A stretch of DNA of 64,000 nt from positions 744,001-808,000 of the forward strand of contig NC_013194.1 of assembly GCF_000024165.1 (NCBI RefSeq), in the 5' to 3' direction. Of this stretch, positions 51,413 to 60,791 are shown piece by piece. This DNA comes from Accumulibacter phosphatis. Lineage in GTDB: Bacteria; Pseudomonadota; Gammaproteobacteria; Burkholderiales; Rhodocyclaceae. The notes under the pieces are model-generated. The model saw only the letters and a list, made by a program, of their open reading frames with translations, searched no databases and was not told the DNA's origin. The first letter of the stretch is position 1; every line of letters begins with the position of its first letter. Position numbers and translations under genes: made by a program.

Positions 51413-51895
51413 ATGGCCAAGAGGAAATGGAGCATGGGCAGCCGGGCGACCGTTTGTGGCGCGCTTGCCCTGTGGAGCACGCTGGCGCAGGCTGATCAGG
51501 TGGGTTGCGTGACCACCGAATGGAAGCTGATCGGTGCCAATCACCGGATTTGCGTCGAGAGCTTTGCCGACCCGAAGGTGCCGGGAGTGACCTGCCACGT
51601 CAGTCAGGCGCGAACCGGCGGTGTCAGCGGTTCGTTTGGCCTGGCGCAGGATCCGTCGCAGTTCTCGCTGGCCTGTCGGCAGACGGGGCCGATCTCCTTG
51701 CCGGCGAAGCTGCCGAAAGAAGCCACGGTCTTCGCCGAAGACACCTCGATCCTGTTCAAGGAGACGCGTGTCGTCAGGATGTGGGACGAAGCGAACAAGA
51801 CGCTGGTCTACCTGGCGATCAGCCGCAAGCTGATCGATGGCGCGCCGGCGAACAGTATTTCGACGGTGCCGGTCATGCCCTGGGGAACTCGCTGA
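51413..51895 (+). CDS. creA: CreA family periplasmic protein
   Basis: A 160-residue protein with a signal peptide (cleavage near AQA-DQ) and the whole CreA pattern: GCVTTEWKLIGANHRICVESF, DPKVPGVTCHVSQARTGG and a C-terminal FKETRVVRMWDEANKTLVYL in pieces. Family members are found with the CreBC system in E. coli but are widespread without it; the role is unknown. ATG at 51413 after GGGGG. No other cre gene nearby. Confidence 0.9.
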   Translation: MAKRKWSMGSRATVCGALALWSTLAQADQVGCVTTEWKLIGANHRICVESFADPKVPGVTCHVSQARTGGVSGSFGLAQDPSQFSLACRQTGPISLPAKLPKEATVFAEDTSILFKETRVVRMWDEANKTLVYLAISRKLIDGAPANSISTVPVMPWGTR

Positions 51896-51897
51896 CG

Positions 51898-53160
51898 GTG
51901 AGCCGTCCGCCGAAAACAGTCGAGTCTCCGCCGTCGACTCCACCCACGCACGACATCGGCCGCCTCGGACAGGTGTTCACGCCGACGTCGGTCGTCGACA
52001 GCATGCTTGCGCTGGTGCGCAACCGTGGCCGGGTGCTCGAGCCGGCTTGCGGCGACGGCGTTTTCCTGCAGCATTTTCCGTTTGCGGTCGGCATCGAGAT
52101 CGATCCACGGCATGCGCCGCCGGGGGCGCGCGTGATGGATTTCTTCGACCTGTCGGAGCGCGAGTCTTTCGCGACGATCATCGGCAATCCGCCGTACGTG
52201 CGCTACCAGGACATACCGGCCGCCTCGCGTGGCCGGGTCAGGCGCAGCGTTCTCGACGGGCGCGCCAACCTCTACCTGTTCTTCATCGAGAAGTGTCTCA
52301 GGCATCTGGCACCGGGCGGCGAACTCGTCTTCATCACGCCGCGCGATTTCGTCAAGGCGACCTCCGCCGTGCCGCTCAACCGCGTGCTGCATGCCGCGGG
52401 AACGATCACGGATTTCGTCGAGCTCGGCGATTCCAGGCTGTTTGACGGTGCCACGCCGAATTGCGCGATCTGGCGGTTCGAACTCGGCAACTTTTCGCGG
52501 TTGACGCACTATGCCGCCCAGGGCTTTGCCGACGGCATCGCCGGCCTGGGGCGATTGCAGTGGGAGGAGCGCCACTTCGTCGAGAGCGGTGGTCACCTCT
52601 TGTTCACGCGCGGCGACTATGCGCTGCACCTGACGGACATCGCTTTCGTCAAGGTCGGCGCGGTGTCCGGCGCCGATGATCTTTACGCCAGCGAGGAGTA
52701 CGGGAATCGCAGTTTCGTCTACTCGGGGACGCTCGCCAGCGGGAAGACGCGCCGGATGCTCTGGTGCGAGCCTGGCGAAGCGCCGCCGGCCGTCTTGCTG
52801 CCGCACAAGACTCGCCTGATCGCTCGCCGCATCCGGCCGTTTGACGAATCCAACTGGTGGCACTGGGGACGTGGCTACCATCAGTCGACGCAGCCACGGG
52901 TTTACGTCAACAACAAGACACGCCGCTCGCGGCCCTTCTTCGTGCATTGCTGCAATCACTATGACGGAGCGGTACTGGCGATTTTCCCGCGCGACCCGGC
53001 CGTCGATGTGCGGGCACTGGCCGAGGCGCTGAATGTTGTCGACTGGGAGGACCTCGGTTTCGTCTGCGACGGCCGTTTTCTCTTCGCTCAGCGCAGTCTC
53101 GAGCAGACGCCGCTGCCCGAGTCGTTCCGTGCCTTCCTGCCGCAACGCGGTGTAAAATAG
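51898..53160 (+). CDS. Orphan N6-adenine DNA methyltransferase, Eco57I/TaqI-like
   Basis: A 420-residue protein. SAM motif I is GRVLEPACGDGVFL near residue 43, the acidic loop is GIEIDPRHAPPG and the catalytic motif IV is IIGNPPYVRYQ near 97; these are those of gamma-class adenine methylases. The frame stays open into creA, but the GTG at 51898, 2 bases after the creA stop, is the most likely start. A C-terminal target-recognition-like region fills the rest. No endonuclease gene lies beside it, so it may be a regulatory or solitary methylase. Confidence 0.8.
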   Translation: MSRPPKTVESPPSTPPTHDIGRLGQVFTPTSVVDSMLALVRNRGRVLEPACGDGVFLQHFPFAVGIEIDPRHAPPGARVMDFFDLSERESFATIIGNPPYVRYQDIPAASRGRVRRSVLDGRANLYLFFIEKCLRHLAPGGELVFITPRDFVKATSAVPLNRVLHAAGTITDFVELGDSRLFDGATPNCAIWRFELGNFSRLTHYAAQGFADGIAGLGRLQWEERHFVESGGHLLFTRGDYALHLTDIAFVKVGAVSGADDLYASEEYGNRSFVYSGTLASGKTRRMLWCEPGEAPPAVLLPHKTRLIARRIRPFDESNWWHWGRGYHQSTQPRVYVNNKTRRSRPFFVHCCNHYDGAVLAIFPRDPAVDVRALAEALNVVDWEDLGFVCDGRFLFAQRSLEQTPLPESFRAFLPQRGVK

Positions 53161-53258
53161 ACGATTTGCCTGACCAGCCACGTTTTTTGCCGTCCTGGCA
53201 GGCGTCAGTACCGCGCATTCACTGGCATGCCCTGTCGCCGGGGGGAGGAGACAAGCTC

Positions 53259-54569
53259 ATGGTTCCACGCCTTACCACAGCCTTCAGCGGTCCCCTGCTC
53301 GAGATCGAGCGCTGTTTCCTCGATGCCATGCCGGCGATCGAACGCTGGCTGCGTGGGCAGTGGCAGGAGCACACGGCGCCCTTCTATGGGTCGGTCGACC
53401 TGCGCAATTCGGGTTTCAAGCTGGCGCCGATCGACATGAACCTGTTCCCGGGCGGCTTCAACAACCTCGACGCGAGCTTCCTGCCGCTTTGCGTGCAGGC
53501 GGCGGTGACCCTGATCGACCGCATCTGCCCGGACGCCAAGCGGCTGCTTCTGATTCCCGAGAACCACACGCGCAACCTCTTCTACTTGCAGAATGTGGCG
53601 CAGATTGCCGCCATCCTGCGCCTGACCGGGCTCGATGTACGCATCGGCTCGCTGTTGCCCGAGATCGTCAAGCCGACTCCCGTCGGGCTACCCGACGGTA
53701 CGACACTGCTCCTCGAGCCGCTGGTGCGCAGCCGCCACCGGCTCGGCCTCGCCGGGTTCGAACCCTGCGCAATCCTGCTGAACAACGATCTCTCGGCCGG
53801 CATCCCGGAAATCCTGAAAGATCTCGACGAGCAGGTGGTACTGCCGCCGCTGCATGCCGGCTGGGCCGTACGCCGCAAGTCGAACCACTTTGCTGCCTAT
53901 GATCAGGTCGCGGGCGATTTCGCCAGGCTGGTCGGTATCGACCCGTGGCGGATCAACCCGTACTTTTCGGTGTGCGACAGCGTCAACTTTCACGAGCGCC
54001 AGGGTGAGGATTGCCTGGCCGCCAATGTCGATGCGGTGCTCGAATTGATCCGCGAGAAGTATCGGCAGTACGGCATCGACGAGACCCCGTACGTCGTCGT
54101 CAAGGCAGACGCCGGCACCTATGGCATGGGCGTGATGACGGTCAAGGACGCCTCGCAGGTGACCGGCCTCAATCGCCGGCAGCGCAACAAGATGTCGGTG
54201 ATCAAGGAGGGTCTGGCGGTTTCGCAAGTGATCATCCAGGAGGGTGTGCACAGCTACGAGGTGGTCGGCAGCGGCAAGCAGGAAGGTGTCGCCGAGCCGG
54301 TCGTCTATATGATCGACCGCTTCGTCGTCGGCGGTTTCTACCGTGTGCATAGCGGCCGCGGCCGCGACGAAAACCTCAACGCGCCGGGTATGCACTTCGA
54401 GCGACTGGCTTTTGAGACCAGTTGTTCGCTGCCCGACCAATGCCAGAATCCCGATGCGGCCCCGAACCGCTTCTATGCCTATGGTGTGGTTGCCCGTCTG
54501 GCGCAACTTGCCGCGTCGCTGGAGCTCGAACGGACGGCGCCGGTGGCGGAGGAATTGGCATGCGCATAG
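53259..54569 (+). CDS. gshA: Glutamate-cysteine ligase, betaproteobacterial type
   Basis: A 436-residue protein with ATG at 53259 after a strong GGAGGAG site. The sequence (YGSVDLRNSGFKLAPIDMNL in part, LFPGGFNNLD, KADAGTYGMGVMTVKD, MIDRFVVGGFYRVHSG) belongs to the proteobacterial family distinct from E. coli GshA that sits before gshB. Makes gamma-glutamylcysteine, the first step of glutathione synthesis. Overlaps gshB by 10 bases. Good marker for a betaproteobacterial host. Confidence 0.93.
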   Translation: MVPRLTTAFSGPLLEIERCFLDAMPAIERWLRGQWQEHTAPFYGSVDLRNSGFKLAPIDMNLFPGGFNNLDASFLPLCVQAAVTLIDRICPDAKRLLLIPENHTRNLFYLQNVAQIAAILRLTGLDVRIGSLLPEIVKPTPVGLPDGTTLLLEPLVRSRHRLGLAGFEPCAILLNNDLSAGIPEILKDLDEQVVLPPLHAGWAVRRKSNHFAAYDQVAGDFARLVGIDPWRINPYFSVCDSVNFHERQGEDCLAANVDAVLELIREKYRQYGIDETPYVVVKADAGTYGMGVMTVKDASQVTGLNRRQRNKMSVIKEGLAVSQVIIQEGVHSYEVVGSGKQEGVAEPVVYMIDRFVVGGFYRVHSGRGRDENLNAPGMHFERLAFETSCSLPDQCQNPDAAPNRFYAYGVVARLAQLAASLELERTAPVAEELACA

Positions 54570-55516
54570 CATTCGTCGTGGACCCGCTCGGGTCGCTCCG
54601 GGCCTACAAGGACAGCAGCGTTGCGATGATGCGTGCAGCGCAGGCGCGTGGGCATGCGGTCTGGGCGGTGCAGCAGGAGGCGATCCATCTCTCGCCTCTG
54701 CATGGCGTCTGCGCCGAAGCGGTGCACCTGGAAATGCTTGCCGACGACCACGACTGGTTCGTCGAAATCGATCGGCACGTCGTTGCGCTGCGCGACTTCG
54801 GCGCCGTCGTGATGCGCAAGGATCCGCCTTTCGATATCGAGTACGTGACCACGACGTGGTTGCTCGAGCGTGCCGAAGGCGAAGGCGCACGCGTCTTCAA
54901 TCGACCGCGGGCACTGCGCGATCATTCCGAGAAACTGTCGGTCGCCGAGTTCGCCCGCTTTGCGGTGCCGACGCTGGTGGCACGCGAGGCTGCCCTGATC
55001 CACGCGTTCATCGACCTCGAGCGCGACACGATCCTCAAGCCGCTCGACGGCATGGGCGGCAGCCAGATCTTCCGCGTGCGCGACGATGACGCGAACCGCA
55101 ACGTCATCGTCGAAACGCTGACCCGCGACGGCGCCCGCACGATCATGGCGCAGCGCTATATCCCCGAGATCGTCGATGGTGACAAGCGCATCCTGCTCGT
55201 CGGCGGCCAGGTCGTCCCGTGGTGTCTGGCGCGCATTCCGAAAGCCGGCGAGACGCGCGGCAACCTCGCTGCCGGTGGCACGGGCGTGGCTCGCGAACTG
55301 ACCGCACGCGACCACGAGATTGCCAGCGCGCTGGCGCCGGTGCTGGCCGCACGCGGCTTGCTGCTGGTCGGTCTGGACGTGATCGGCGACTGGCTCACCG
55401 AGATCAACGTCACCAGCCCGACGTGTATGGTCGAGATTGCCGAACAGACCGGTTTCGATGCTGCCGAGATGTTCGTCGCGGCGCTGGAGCGTGCGTGCGC
55501 GGTAGCAGCCGTCTAG
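54560..55516 (+). CDS. gshB: Glutathione synthetase
   Basis: A 318-residue ATP-grasp protein: start MRIAFVVDPLGSLRAYKDSS, MRKDPPFDIEYV, the ATP site LKPLDGMGGSQIFRV, and EINVTSPTCMVEI near the end, all typical of GshB. Joins gamma-glutamylcysteine with glycine. Overlaps gshA upstream and apbE downstream, forming a tight operon. Confidence 0.97.
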   Translation: MRIAFVVDPLGSLRAYKDSSVAMMRAAQARGHAVWAVQQEAIHLSPLHGVCAEAVHLEMLADDHDWFVEIDRHVVALRDFGAVVMRKDPPFDIEYVTTTWLLERAEGEGARVFNRPRALRDHSEKLSVAEFARFAVPTLVAREAALIHAFIDLERDTILKPLDGMGGSQIFRVRDDDANRNVIVETLTRDGARTIMAQRYIPEIVDGDKRILLVGGQVVPWCLARIPKAGETRGNLAAGGTGVARELTARDHEIASALAPVLAARGLLLVGLDVIGDWLTEINVTSPTCMVEIAEQTGFDAAEMFVAALERACAVAAV

Positions 55517-56535
55517 GCCTGCTGCTCATTTTCCTCGGCGCCCTGGCCGCTTGCGGCCGGGCGCCGTTGCATCATCAGGAAGCCTTCGTTTTCGGTACGC
55601 GCGTCGAGGTACTGATTGCCGGCCTGCCCGAGGCGCAGGCACGGCCGGCCGCCGCCGCTGTGCTACGCGAGTTCGACCGCCTGCATCGTACGTACCACGC
55701 CTGGAAACCCTCCGAACTGAGCGCGCTCAACGAAGCTCTGGCGGCTGGTCGGCGGCAGCCCGTGACGCCGGAAATGGCGACGCTGATCGCCGACGCGCAG
55801 CGCCTGGCGCTGGCCAGCGAACAGCTCTTCGACCCGGGAATCGGTCGCCTGGTCAGCCTCTGGGGCTTTCAGTCCGACGATCTGCCGGCTGCGCTGCCCG
55901 ACGCCGGGGCACTGGCTGCCTGGCGCGCAGCGCGCCCCGGCATCGCCGATGTGCAGCTTGACGATCAGGTTGCCGCCAGCCGCAAGCGTGAAGTGGCGCT
56001 CGATTTCGGCGGTTACCTCAAAGGGGTCGCACTCGATCGTGCGGCGGCCATCCTCGCAGCGCAAGGGGTGCACGACGCCTTGCTCAACATTGGCGGCAAT
56101 GTCATGGCGCTTGGCAGCAAGAACGGCCAGCGCTGGCGGGTCGGCATCCAGCATCCACGCCAGCCGGGTCCGCTGGCGACGATCGAACTCGACGACGGTG
56201 AGGCGATCGGCACGTCGGGGGACTACCAGCGTTATTTCGAGGTCGACGGGCGCCGCTACTGCCACCTGCTCGATCCTCGCAGCGGTCAGCCGGTGGAGCA
56301 CACGCAGGCGCTCAGCGTCCTGATTTCGCCGCGCGCGGCGGCCGGGACGCTTTCCGACGTCGCCTCGAAACCCTTGTTCATCGCCGGTGTCGACTGGCCG
56401 CGTCTGGCGCGCCGCCTGCAGGTCGAGCACGTTCTGAGGGTCGATGCCGAAGGCCACGTTCAGGTAAGCGCCGCCATGCACCACCGGCTGGTGTATGTCG
56501 GCGGCCAGCCGCCGGCGCTCGAAATCGTTCCTTGA
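55495..56535 (+). CDS. apbE: FAD:protein FMN transferase (ApbE), lipoprotein
   Basis: A 346-residue protein. The GTG at 55495, inside the end of gshB with GGAGC before it, gives a lipoprotein signal (LGLLLIFLGALAAC). ApbE motifs: FVFGTRVEVLI, HRTYHAWKPSELSALNEA in pieces, ALDFGGYLKGVALDRA, LLNIGGNVMALG and the metal-binding GTSGDYQRYF. It attaches FMN to threonines of proteins such as NqrB/C or RnfG in the periplasm. No flavoprotein target is coded nearby. Confidence 0.92.
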   Translation: MRGSSRLGLLLIFLGALAACGRAPLHHQEAFVFGTRVEVLIAGLPEAQARPAAAAVLREFDRLHRTYHAWKPSELSALNEALAAGRRQPVTPEMATLIADAQRLALASEQLFDPGIGRLVSLWGFQSDDLPAALPDAGALAAWRAARPGIADVQLDDQVAASRKREVALDFGGYLKGVALDRAAAILAAQGVHDALLNIGGNVMALGSKNGQRWRVGIQHPRQPGPLATIELDDGEAIGTSGDYQRYFEVDGRRYCHLLDPRSGQPVEHTQALSVLISPRAAAGTLSDVASKPLFIAGVDWPRLARRLQVEHVLRVDAEGHVQVSAAMHHRLVYVGGQPPALEIVP

Positions 56536-56605
56536 AGCGTTTGCCGATGCTGCCGGCGGGCATGGAATCCCTTAGAATGGCGGGCTGTAATGATGGGTGA
56601 AGGCA

Positions 56606-56998
56606 ATGATCGGTATTCTGCTGGTAACGCATGGTTCGTTTGGCGAAAGCCTGATCCAGAACGTCTGCCACGTGCTCAACAAGCGCCCGCCGCTGATCGC
56701 GCAACTCGGGGTGGCGGCACAGGATGATCCCCTCGATATCCTGCCGCTGGCGCGTCTGTTGCTGAGGGAAGTCGATGGTGGCGAGGGCGTTTTGGTGATG
56801 ACCGACGTTTTTGGCGCGACGCCGGCCAATCTGGCGTTGAAGCTGCTGGAACCGGGGCGTTTCGAAGGCGTTTCCGGCCTCAGCCTGCCGATGTTGCTGC
56901 GTGCCTTGACCTATCGCGAAAAAGGGATGGAAACGATGTTGCAGAAGGCGATCAGCGGCGCCCATGATGGGGTGGTCAAGCTGCCGGCGCCAGTCTAG
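56606..56998 (+). CDS. PTS EIIA component, mannose family
   Basis: A 130-residue EIIA-Man-like protein. ATG at 56606 is the family start (MIGILLVTHGSFGESLI) with the phosphorylated His at position 10; a GTG three codons earlier is possible. Also contains VLVMTDVFGATPANLAL. First of EIIA-HPr-EI. No EIIB or EIIC is present, so the system probably regulates rather than transports, as in many betaproteobacteria. Ends 22 bases before ptsH. Confidence 0.9.
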   Translation: MIGILLVTHGSFGESLIQNVCHVLNKRPPLIAQLGVAAQDDPLDILPLARLLLREVDGGEGVLVMTDVFGATPANLALKLLEPGRFEGVSGLSLPMLLRALTYREKGMETMLQKAISGAHDGVVKLPAPV

Positions 56999-57020
56999 AT
57001 GACGATGAACGGAGGTCGGC

Positions 57021-57290
57021 ATGGTACGCGCGGAAACACCAATCCTCAACAAACTGGGCCTGCACGCCCGTGCCTCGGCCAAGCTGACGCAGCTTGCCAG
57101 CCGCTTCGCCAGCGAGGTCTGGATGGAGAAGGGCGAGCGCCGCATCAACGCGAAGAGCATCATGGGAGTGATGATGCTGGCGGCAGGAAAAGGGTCGACG
57201 GTGGTTGTCGAAACCGCCGGGGAAGACGAGCAGGCAGCCAACGAGGCGATCCTCGAGCTGATCGCCGACAAGTTCGGCGAGGCGGAGTGA
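57021..57290 (+). CDS. ptsH: Phosphocarrier protein HPr
   Basis: An 89-residue protein with the active His in NKLGLHARASAKLTQLA and the regulatory Ser region INAKSIMGVMML. Normal HPr length. AACGGAGG precedes the ATG. Takes phosphate from EI and passes it to EIIA. The Ser-46 motif is present, but no HPr kinase gene is in the window. Confidence 0.97.
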   Translation: MVRAETPILNKLGLHARASAKLTQLASRFASEVWMEKGERRINAKSIMGVMMLAAGKGSTVVVETAGEDEQAANEAILELIADKFGEAE

Positions 57291-57300
57291 GTACAAGATC

Positions 57301-59043
57301 ATGAGCTTCACGCTGCACGGGCTACCGGTTTCCGGTGGTATCGCGATCGGTCAGGCACACCTCATGTCGCACGCGACCCTCGAGGTGTCGCATCTGGTCA
57401 TCGCCCCACGTCTGGTGGACAAGGAGGTTGCCCGTTTCGAGGCGGCACTGGCGCGCGTGCGCGAGGAGTTCGCCAGCCTCAAGGAGCGCATGCAGCACGC
57501 GTCTACCGAGTTCGGAGCTTTCATCGATCTGCATACGATGATCCTGGCCGACCCGGAGCTGGCAGAGACGCCCAAGCAGCTGATCCGGGAGCGGCGCTGC
57601 AATGCCGAATGGGCCCTGGTCCAGCAGATGGAACTCCTCGTCGGGCAGTTCGAGCGCTTTGACGATCAGTACCTGCGCGAGCGCAGCTACGATGTGCGCC
57701 AGGTCGTCGAGCGGGTGATCAAGGAACTCGTCGGTCAGCCGGGCCGGATGTCGCTACGCACCGGCAAGGGCATCAAGGAAGAGAATCTGATCGTCGTCGC
57801 GCATGACCTTTCGCCGGCCGACGTCATTGCCTACAAGGAGCACCATTTCGCCGCCTTCGTCACCGATGTCGGCGGTTCGACGTCGCATACGGCCATCCTG
57901 GCGCGCAGCCTGCGCATTCCGGCCGTGCTGGGTCTGCTCAACGCTCGGCAGTTGATTCGCGACAAGGAAGTGCTGATCGTCGACGGCACGCGCGGTGTGT
58001 TGATCGTCAACCCCGATGTGCGCGTGCTCGAGGAGTTTCGACTGCGCAAGAGCCAGATCGAACTCGAGCGCAGCAAGCTCAGGCGTCTCAAGTCCGGCAG
58101 GTCGGCAACGCTCGACGGCGTCGATATCGATCTGCACGCCAACATCGAGTTGCCCGGCGATGTGGCCAATGCGCTCGACGGCGGTGCCGAAGGCATCGGC
58201 CTGTTCCGGACCGAGTTCCTTTTTCTCGATCGCGGTGACATGCCGACTGAGGACGAGCAGTTCGAGGCTTACCGGACCGTGGTCAAGGGGATGGCCGGCC
58301 GGCCGGTCACCATCCGCACCTTCGACCTCGGTTACGACAAGGATCTGCATCCGGAGAAGGTTCAGGGTGATCGCCTGCAGAGCAATCCGGCGCTCGGGCT
58401 GCGCGCCATCCGGCTGTCGCTGGCCGAGCCGAAGATGTTTCAGACGCAGTTGCGGGCGATCCTGCGCGCGTCGAAGTACGGCAAGATCAAGCTGTTGATT
58501 CCGATGCTCTCGCAGGCGCACGAGATCGACCAGACGCTGGCCGCGATCGAGCGCGCCAAGTCCAGCCTGCGCGGCGAGCGAGTTGTCTTCGACGAGGCGA
58601 TTCCTGTCGGCGCGATGATCGAGATTCCGGCAGCGGCGCTGGCCATCGGGCTGTTCCTGCGCCGCGTCCATTTCCTGTCCATAGGGACCAACGACCTGAT
58701 TCAGTACACGCTGGCGATCGATCGCAGCGACGAGCAGGTGGCGCACCTCTACGACCCGCTGCACCCCGCGGTGCTGATGCTGCTGGCGCATACGATCGCC
58801 AGTGCAGAAAAAGTCAACATCCCGGTGTCGATCTGTGGCGAACTGGCCGGCGACCCTTTGCTGACACGCCTGCTTTTGGGCATGGGGCTGCGCCAGTTCT
58901 CGATGCACCCGGCGCAAGTCCTGCTGGTCAAGCAGAAGATCATGCAAAGCAACTGCGCGGAACTGGCCCCCATCGTTCGCCGCCTGCTGCGTCACGAAGA
59001 GCCGGCAAAGATCCGTGAACAGCTCGAGAAGCTGAACGCCTGA
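57301..59043 (+). CDS. ptsI: PTS enzyme I (phosphoenolpyruvate-protein phosphotransferase)
   Basis: A 580-residue protein with the active His in GGSTSHTAILARSL near residue 200, the PEP-site IGLFRTEFLFLDR, FDLGYDKD, SIGTNDLIQYTLAIDR and the catalytic Cys in SICGELAGD near 520. Starts the phosphorelay from PEP. Stop and the start of metX share one base (TGATG). Confidence 0.97.
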   Translation: MSFTLHGLPVSGGIAIGQAHLMSHATLEVSHLVIAPRLVDKEVARFEAALARVREEFASLKERMQHASTEFGAFIDLHTMILADPELAETPKQLIRERRCNAEWALVQQMELLVGQFERFDDQYLRERSYDVRQVVERVIKELVGQPGRMSLRTGKGIKEENLIVVAHDLSPADVIAYKEHHFAAFVTDVGGSTSHTAILARSLRIPAVLGLLNARQLIRDKEVLIVDGTRGVLIVNPDVRVLEEFRLRKSQIELERSKLRRLKSGRSATLDGVDIDLHANIELPGDVANALDGGAEGIGLFRTEFLFLDRGDMPTEDEQFEAYRTVVKGMAGRPVTIRTFDLGYDKDLHPEKVQGDRLQSNPALGLRAIRLSLAEPKMFQTQLRAILRASKYGKIKLLIPMLSQAHEIDQTLAAIERAKSSLRGERVVFDEAIPVGAMIEIPAAALAIGLFLRRVHFLSIGTNDLIQYTLAIDRSDEQVAHLYDPLHPAVLMLLAHTIASAEKVNIPVSICGELAGDPLLTRLLLGMGLRQFSMHPAQVLLVKQKIMQSNCAELAPIVRRLLRHEEPAKIREQLEKLNA

Positions 59044-60170
59044 TGTCGCAAGAGACTTCCATCGGCGTCGTTGCGCCATCCAGAGTTAACTTCGACGAGT
59101 CGCTGACGCTCAAGAGCGGTGCCGTGTTGCCCGGCTTCGCCCTGACCTTCGAAACCTACGGCACGCTCAATGCCCAGCGCTCCAACGCGGTTCTCGTCTG
59201 TCACGCGCTCTCCGGCAGTCACCACGTGGCCGGCTCCTATGCGGACGATCCGGAGAACATCGGTTGGTGGGACAACCTCGTTGGTCCGGGCAAGCCACTC
59301 GATACCGGCAAGTTCTTCGTCGTCGGTGTCAACAACCTCGGCGGTTGCTACGGGTCGACCGGTCCGCTGTCGACCAACCCGGAAACCGGCAAGCGCTACG
59401 GTGCCGATTTTCCGCTGGTCACAGTCGAAGACTGGGTCGCGGCGCAGGCCAGGCTCGCCGACCATCTGGGGATCCAGACCTGGGCGGCGGTCATCGGGGG
59501 CAGTCTCGGAGGCATGCAGGCGATCGAATGGTCGCTGCAGTTTCCTGATCGCATCCGGCACGCCATGGTGATTGCGTCGGCCCCCAAGCTGTCGGCTCAG
59601 AACATTGCCTTCAACGAGGTGGCACGCCAGGCGATTCTCTCCGATCCCGATTTTCACGGGGGCTACTACGCCGACCATGGCGTCGTTCCGACCAGGGGCC
59701 TTCGTCTCGCGCGTATGGTCGGCCACATCACCTATTTGTCCGACAGCCAGATGGCCGAGAAATTCGGTCGTCAGTTGCGCCATGGCGAGCACAAGTTCAG
59801 CTACGACGTCGATTTCGAAATCGAGTCCTACCTGCGCTACCAAGGCAAGAAGTTTGCCGGCTTCTTCGACGCCAATACTTATCTCATGATGACCAAGGCG
59901 CTCGACTACTTCGATCCCGCCTACGACTACGACGGCAATCTGGCGGCGGCGTTCGTGCGCGCCCGGGCCAGCTTCTTCGTCGCCAGCTTTTCGACCGACT
60001 GGCGCTTCGCGCCGGCGCGCTCGCGGGAGATCGTCTTTGCGCTACTGCACAACCGGTTGCACGTTGTCTACGCGGAGATCGACTGCGGCGCCGGCCACGA
60101 TTCCTTTCTGCTCGACGACCGGCACTACCATGCACTCCTGCGCGCCTACCTGGAGAACATTGCCGTATGA
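59043..60170 (+). CDS. metX: Homoserine O-acyltransferase
   Basis: A 375-residue alpha/beta hydrolase with nucleophile elbow GGSLGGMQAIEW near residue 150, the HALSGSHHVAG loop near 51 and the C-terminal catalytic DCGAGHDSFL (Asp and His). Whether it uses acetyl- or succinyl-CoA cannot be told by eye; several betaproteobacterial enzymes labelled MetX use succinyl-CoA. First step of methionine synthesis from homoserine. Overlaps metW by 4 bases. Confidence 0.95.
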   Translation: MSQETSIGVVAPSRVNFDESLTLKSGAVLPGFALTFETYGTLNAQRSNAVLVCHALSGSHHVAGSYADDPENIGWWDNLVGPGKPLDTGKFFVVGVNNLGGCYGSTGPLSTNPETGKRYGADFPLVTVEDWVAAQARLADHLGIQTWAAVIGGSLGGMQAIEWSLQFPDRIRHAMVIASAPKLSAQNIAFNEVARQAILSDPDFHGGYYADHGVVPTRGLRLARMVGHITYLSDSQMAEKFGRQLRHGEHKFSYDVDFEIESYLRYQGKKFAGFFDANTYLMMTKALDYFDPAYDYDGNLAAAFVRARASFFVASFSTDWRFAPARSREIVFALLHNRLHVVYAEIDCGAGHDSFLLDDRHYHALLRAYLENIAV

Positions 60171-60787
60171 CCGAGCATGAAAGGCGAGCCAGGGCCGAGC
60201 AGCGAGAGCGTTTTGATTTCGCCGTGATCGCCGGCTGGATTCCACCCGGCGAGCGTGTTCTCGATCTTGGTTGCGGTGACGGTCGCCTCCTGCGCTACCT
60301 GAACGAGACGCGGGACGTCTCGGGCTACGGCGTCGAAATCGATCACGAAAGCATTCTCGGTTGTATCCGCAACGGTATCGACGTGATCCAGATGGACATC
60401 GAGTGTGGCCTTTCCGGGTTCGAGGATCAGTCGTTCAACCATGTGATCATCTCGCAGGCGCTGCAGACCATGCACGCCACGGAGCGCATCCTCACCGAGA
60501 TGCTGCGTGTTGCGGAAGAGGCCGTGGTCAGCTTCCCGAACTTCGCCTACCGTGCCAATCGCGCGGCGATTGCCAACGGGCACATGCCGGTCTCGGAGGA
60601 TCTGCCTTACGACTGGTTCGATACGCCGAACGTACGCTTCTTCACGATCGTCGATTTCGAGAACCTGTGTGCCCGCCTCGCGATCGAGATCCGCGAGCGC
60701 CTGGCTTTCGACGAGGCCGGGCAGGAAGTGTCGGATGACCCCAATTTGAATGGCAGCTTGGCGTTTTACCGTCTGGGTCGGGGTTAA
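60167..60787 (+). CDS. metW: Methionine biosynthesis protein MetW
   Basis: A 206-residue protein with a methyltransferase-like core: ERVLDLGCGDGRLLRYL near residue 27, then GVEIDHESILGCIRNGIDVIQ in part and VISQALQTMHATERIL. MetW supports MetX activity in proteobacteria and usually overlaps it, as here (ATGA). Some copies activate MetX physically. Confidence 0.95.
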   Translation: MTEHERRARAEQRERFDFAVIAGWIPPGERVLDLGCGDGRLLRYLNETRDVSGYGVEIDHESILGCIRNGIDVIQMDIECGLSGFEDQSFNHVIISQALQTMHATERILTEMLRVAEEAVVSFPNFAYRANRAAIANGHMPVSEDLPYDWFDTPNVRFFTIVDFENLCARLAIEIRERLAFDEAGQEVSDDPNLNGSLAFYRLGRG

Positions 60788-60791
60788 TTCG

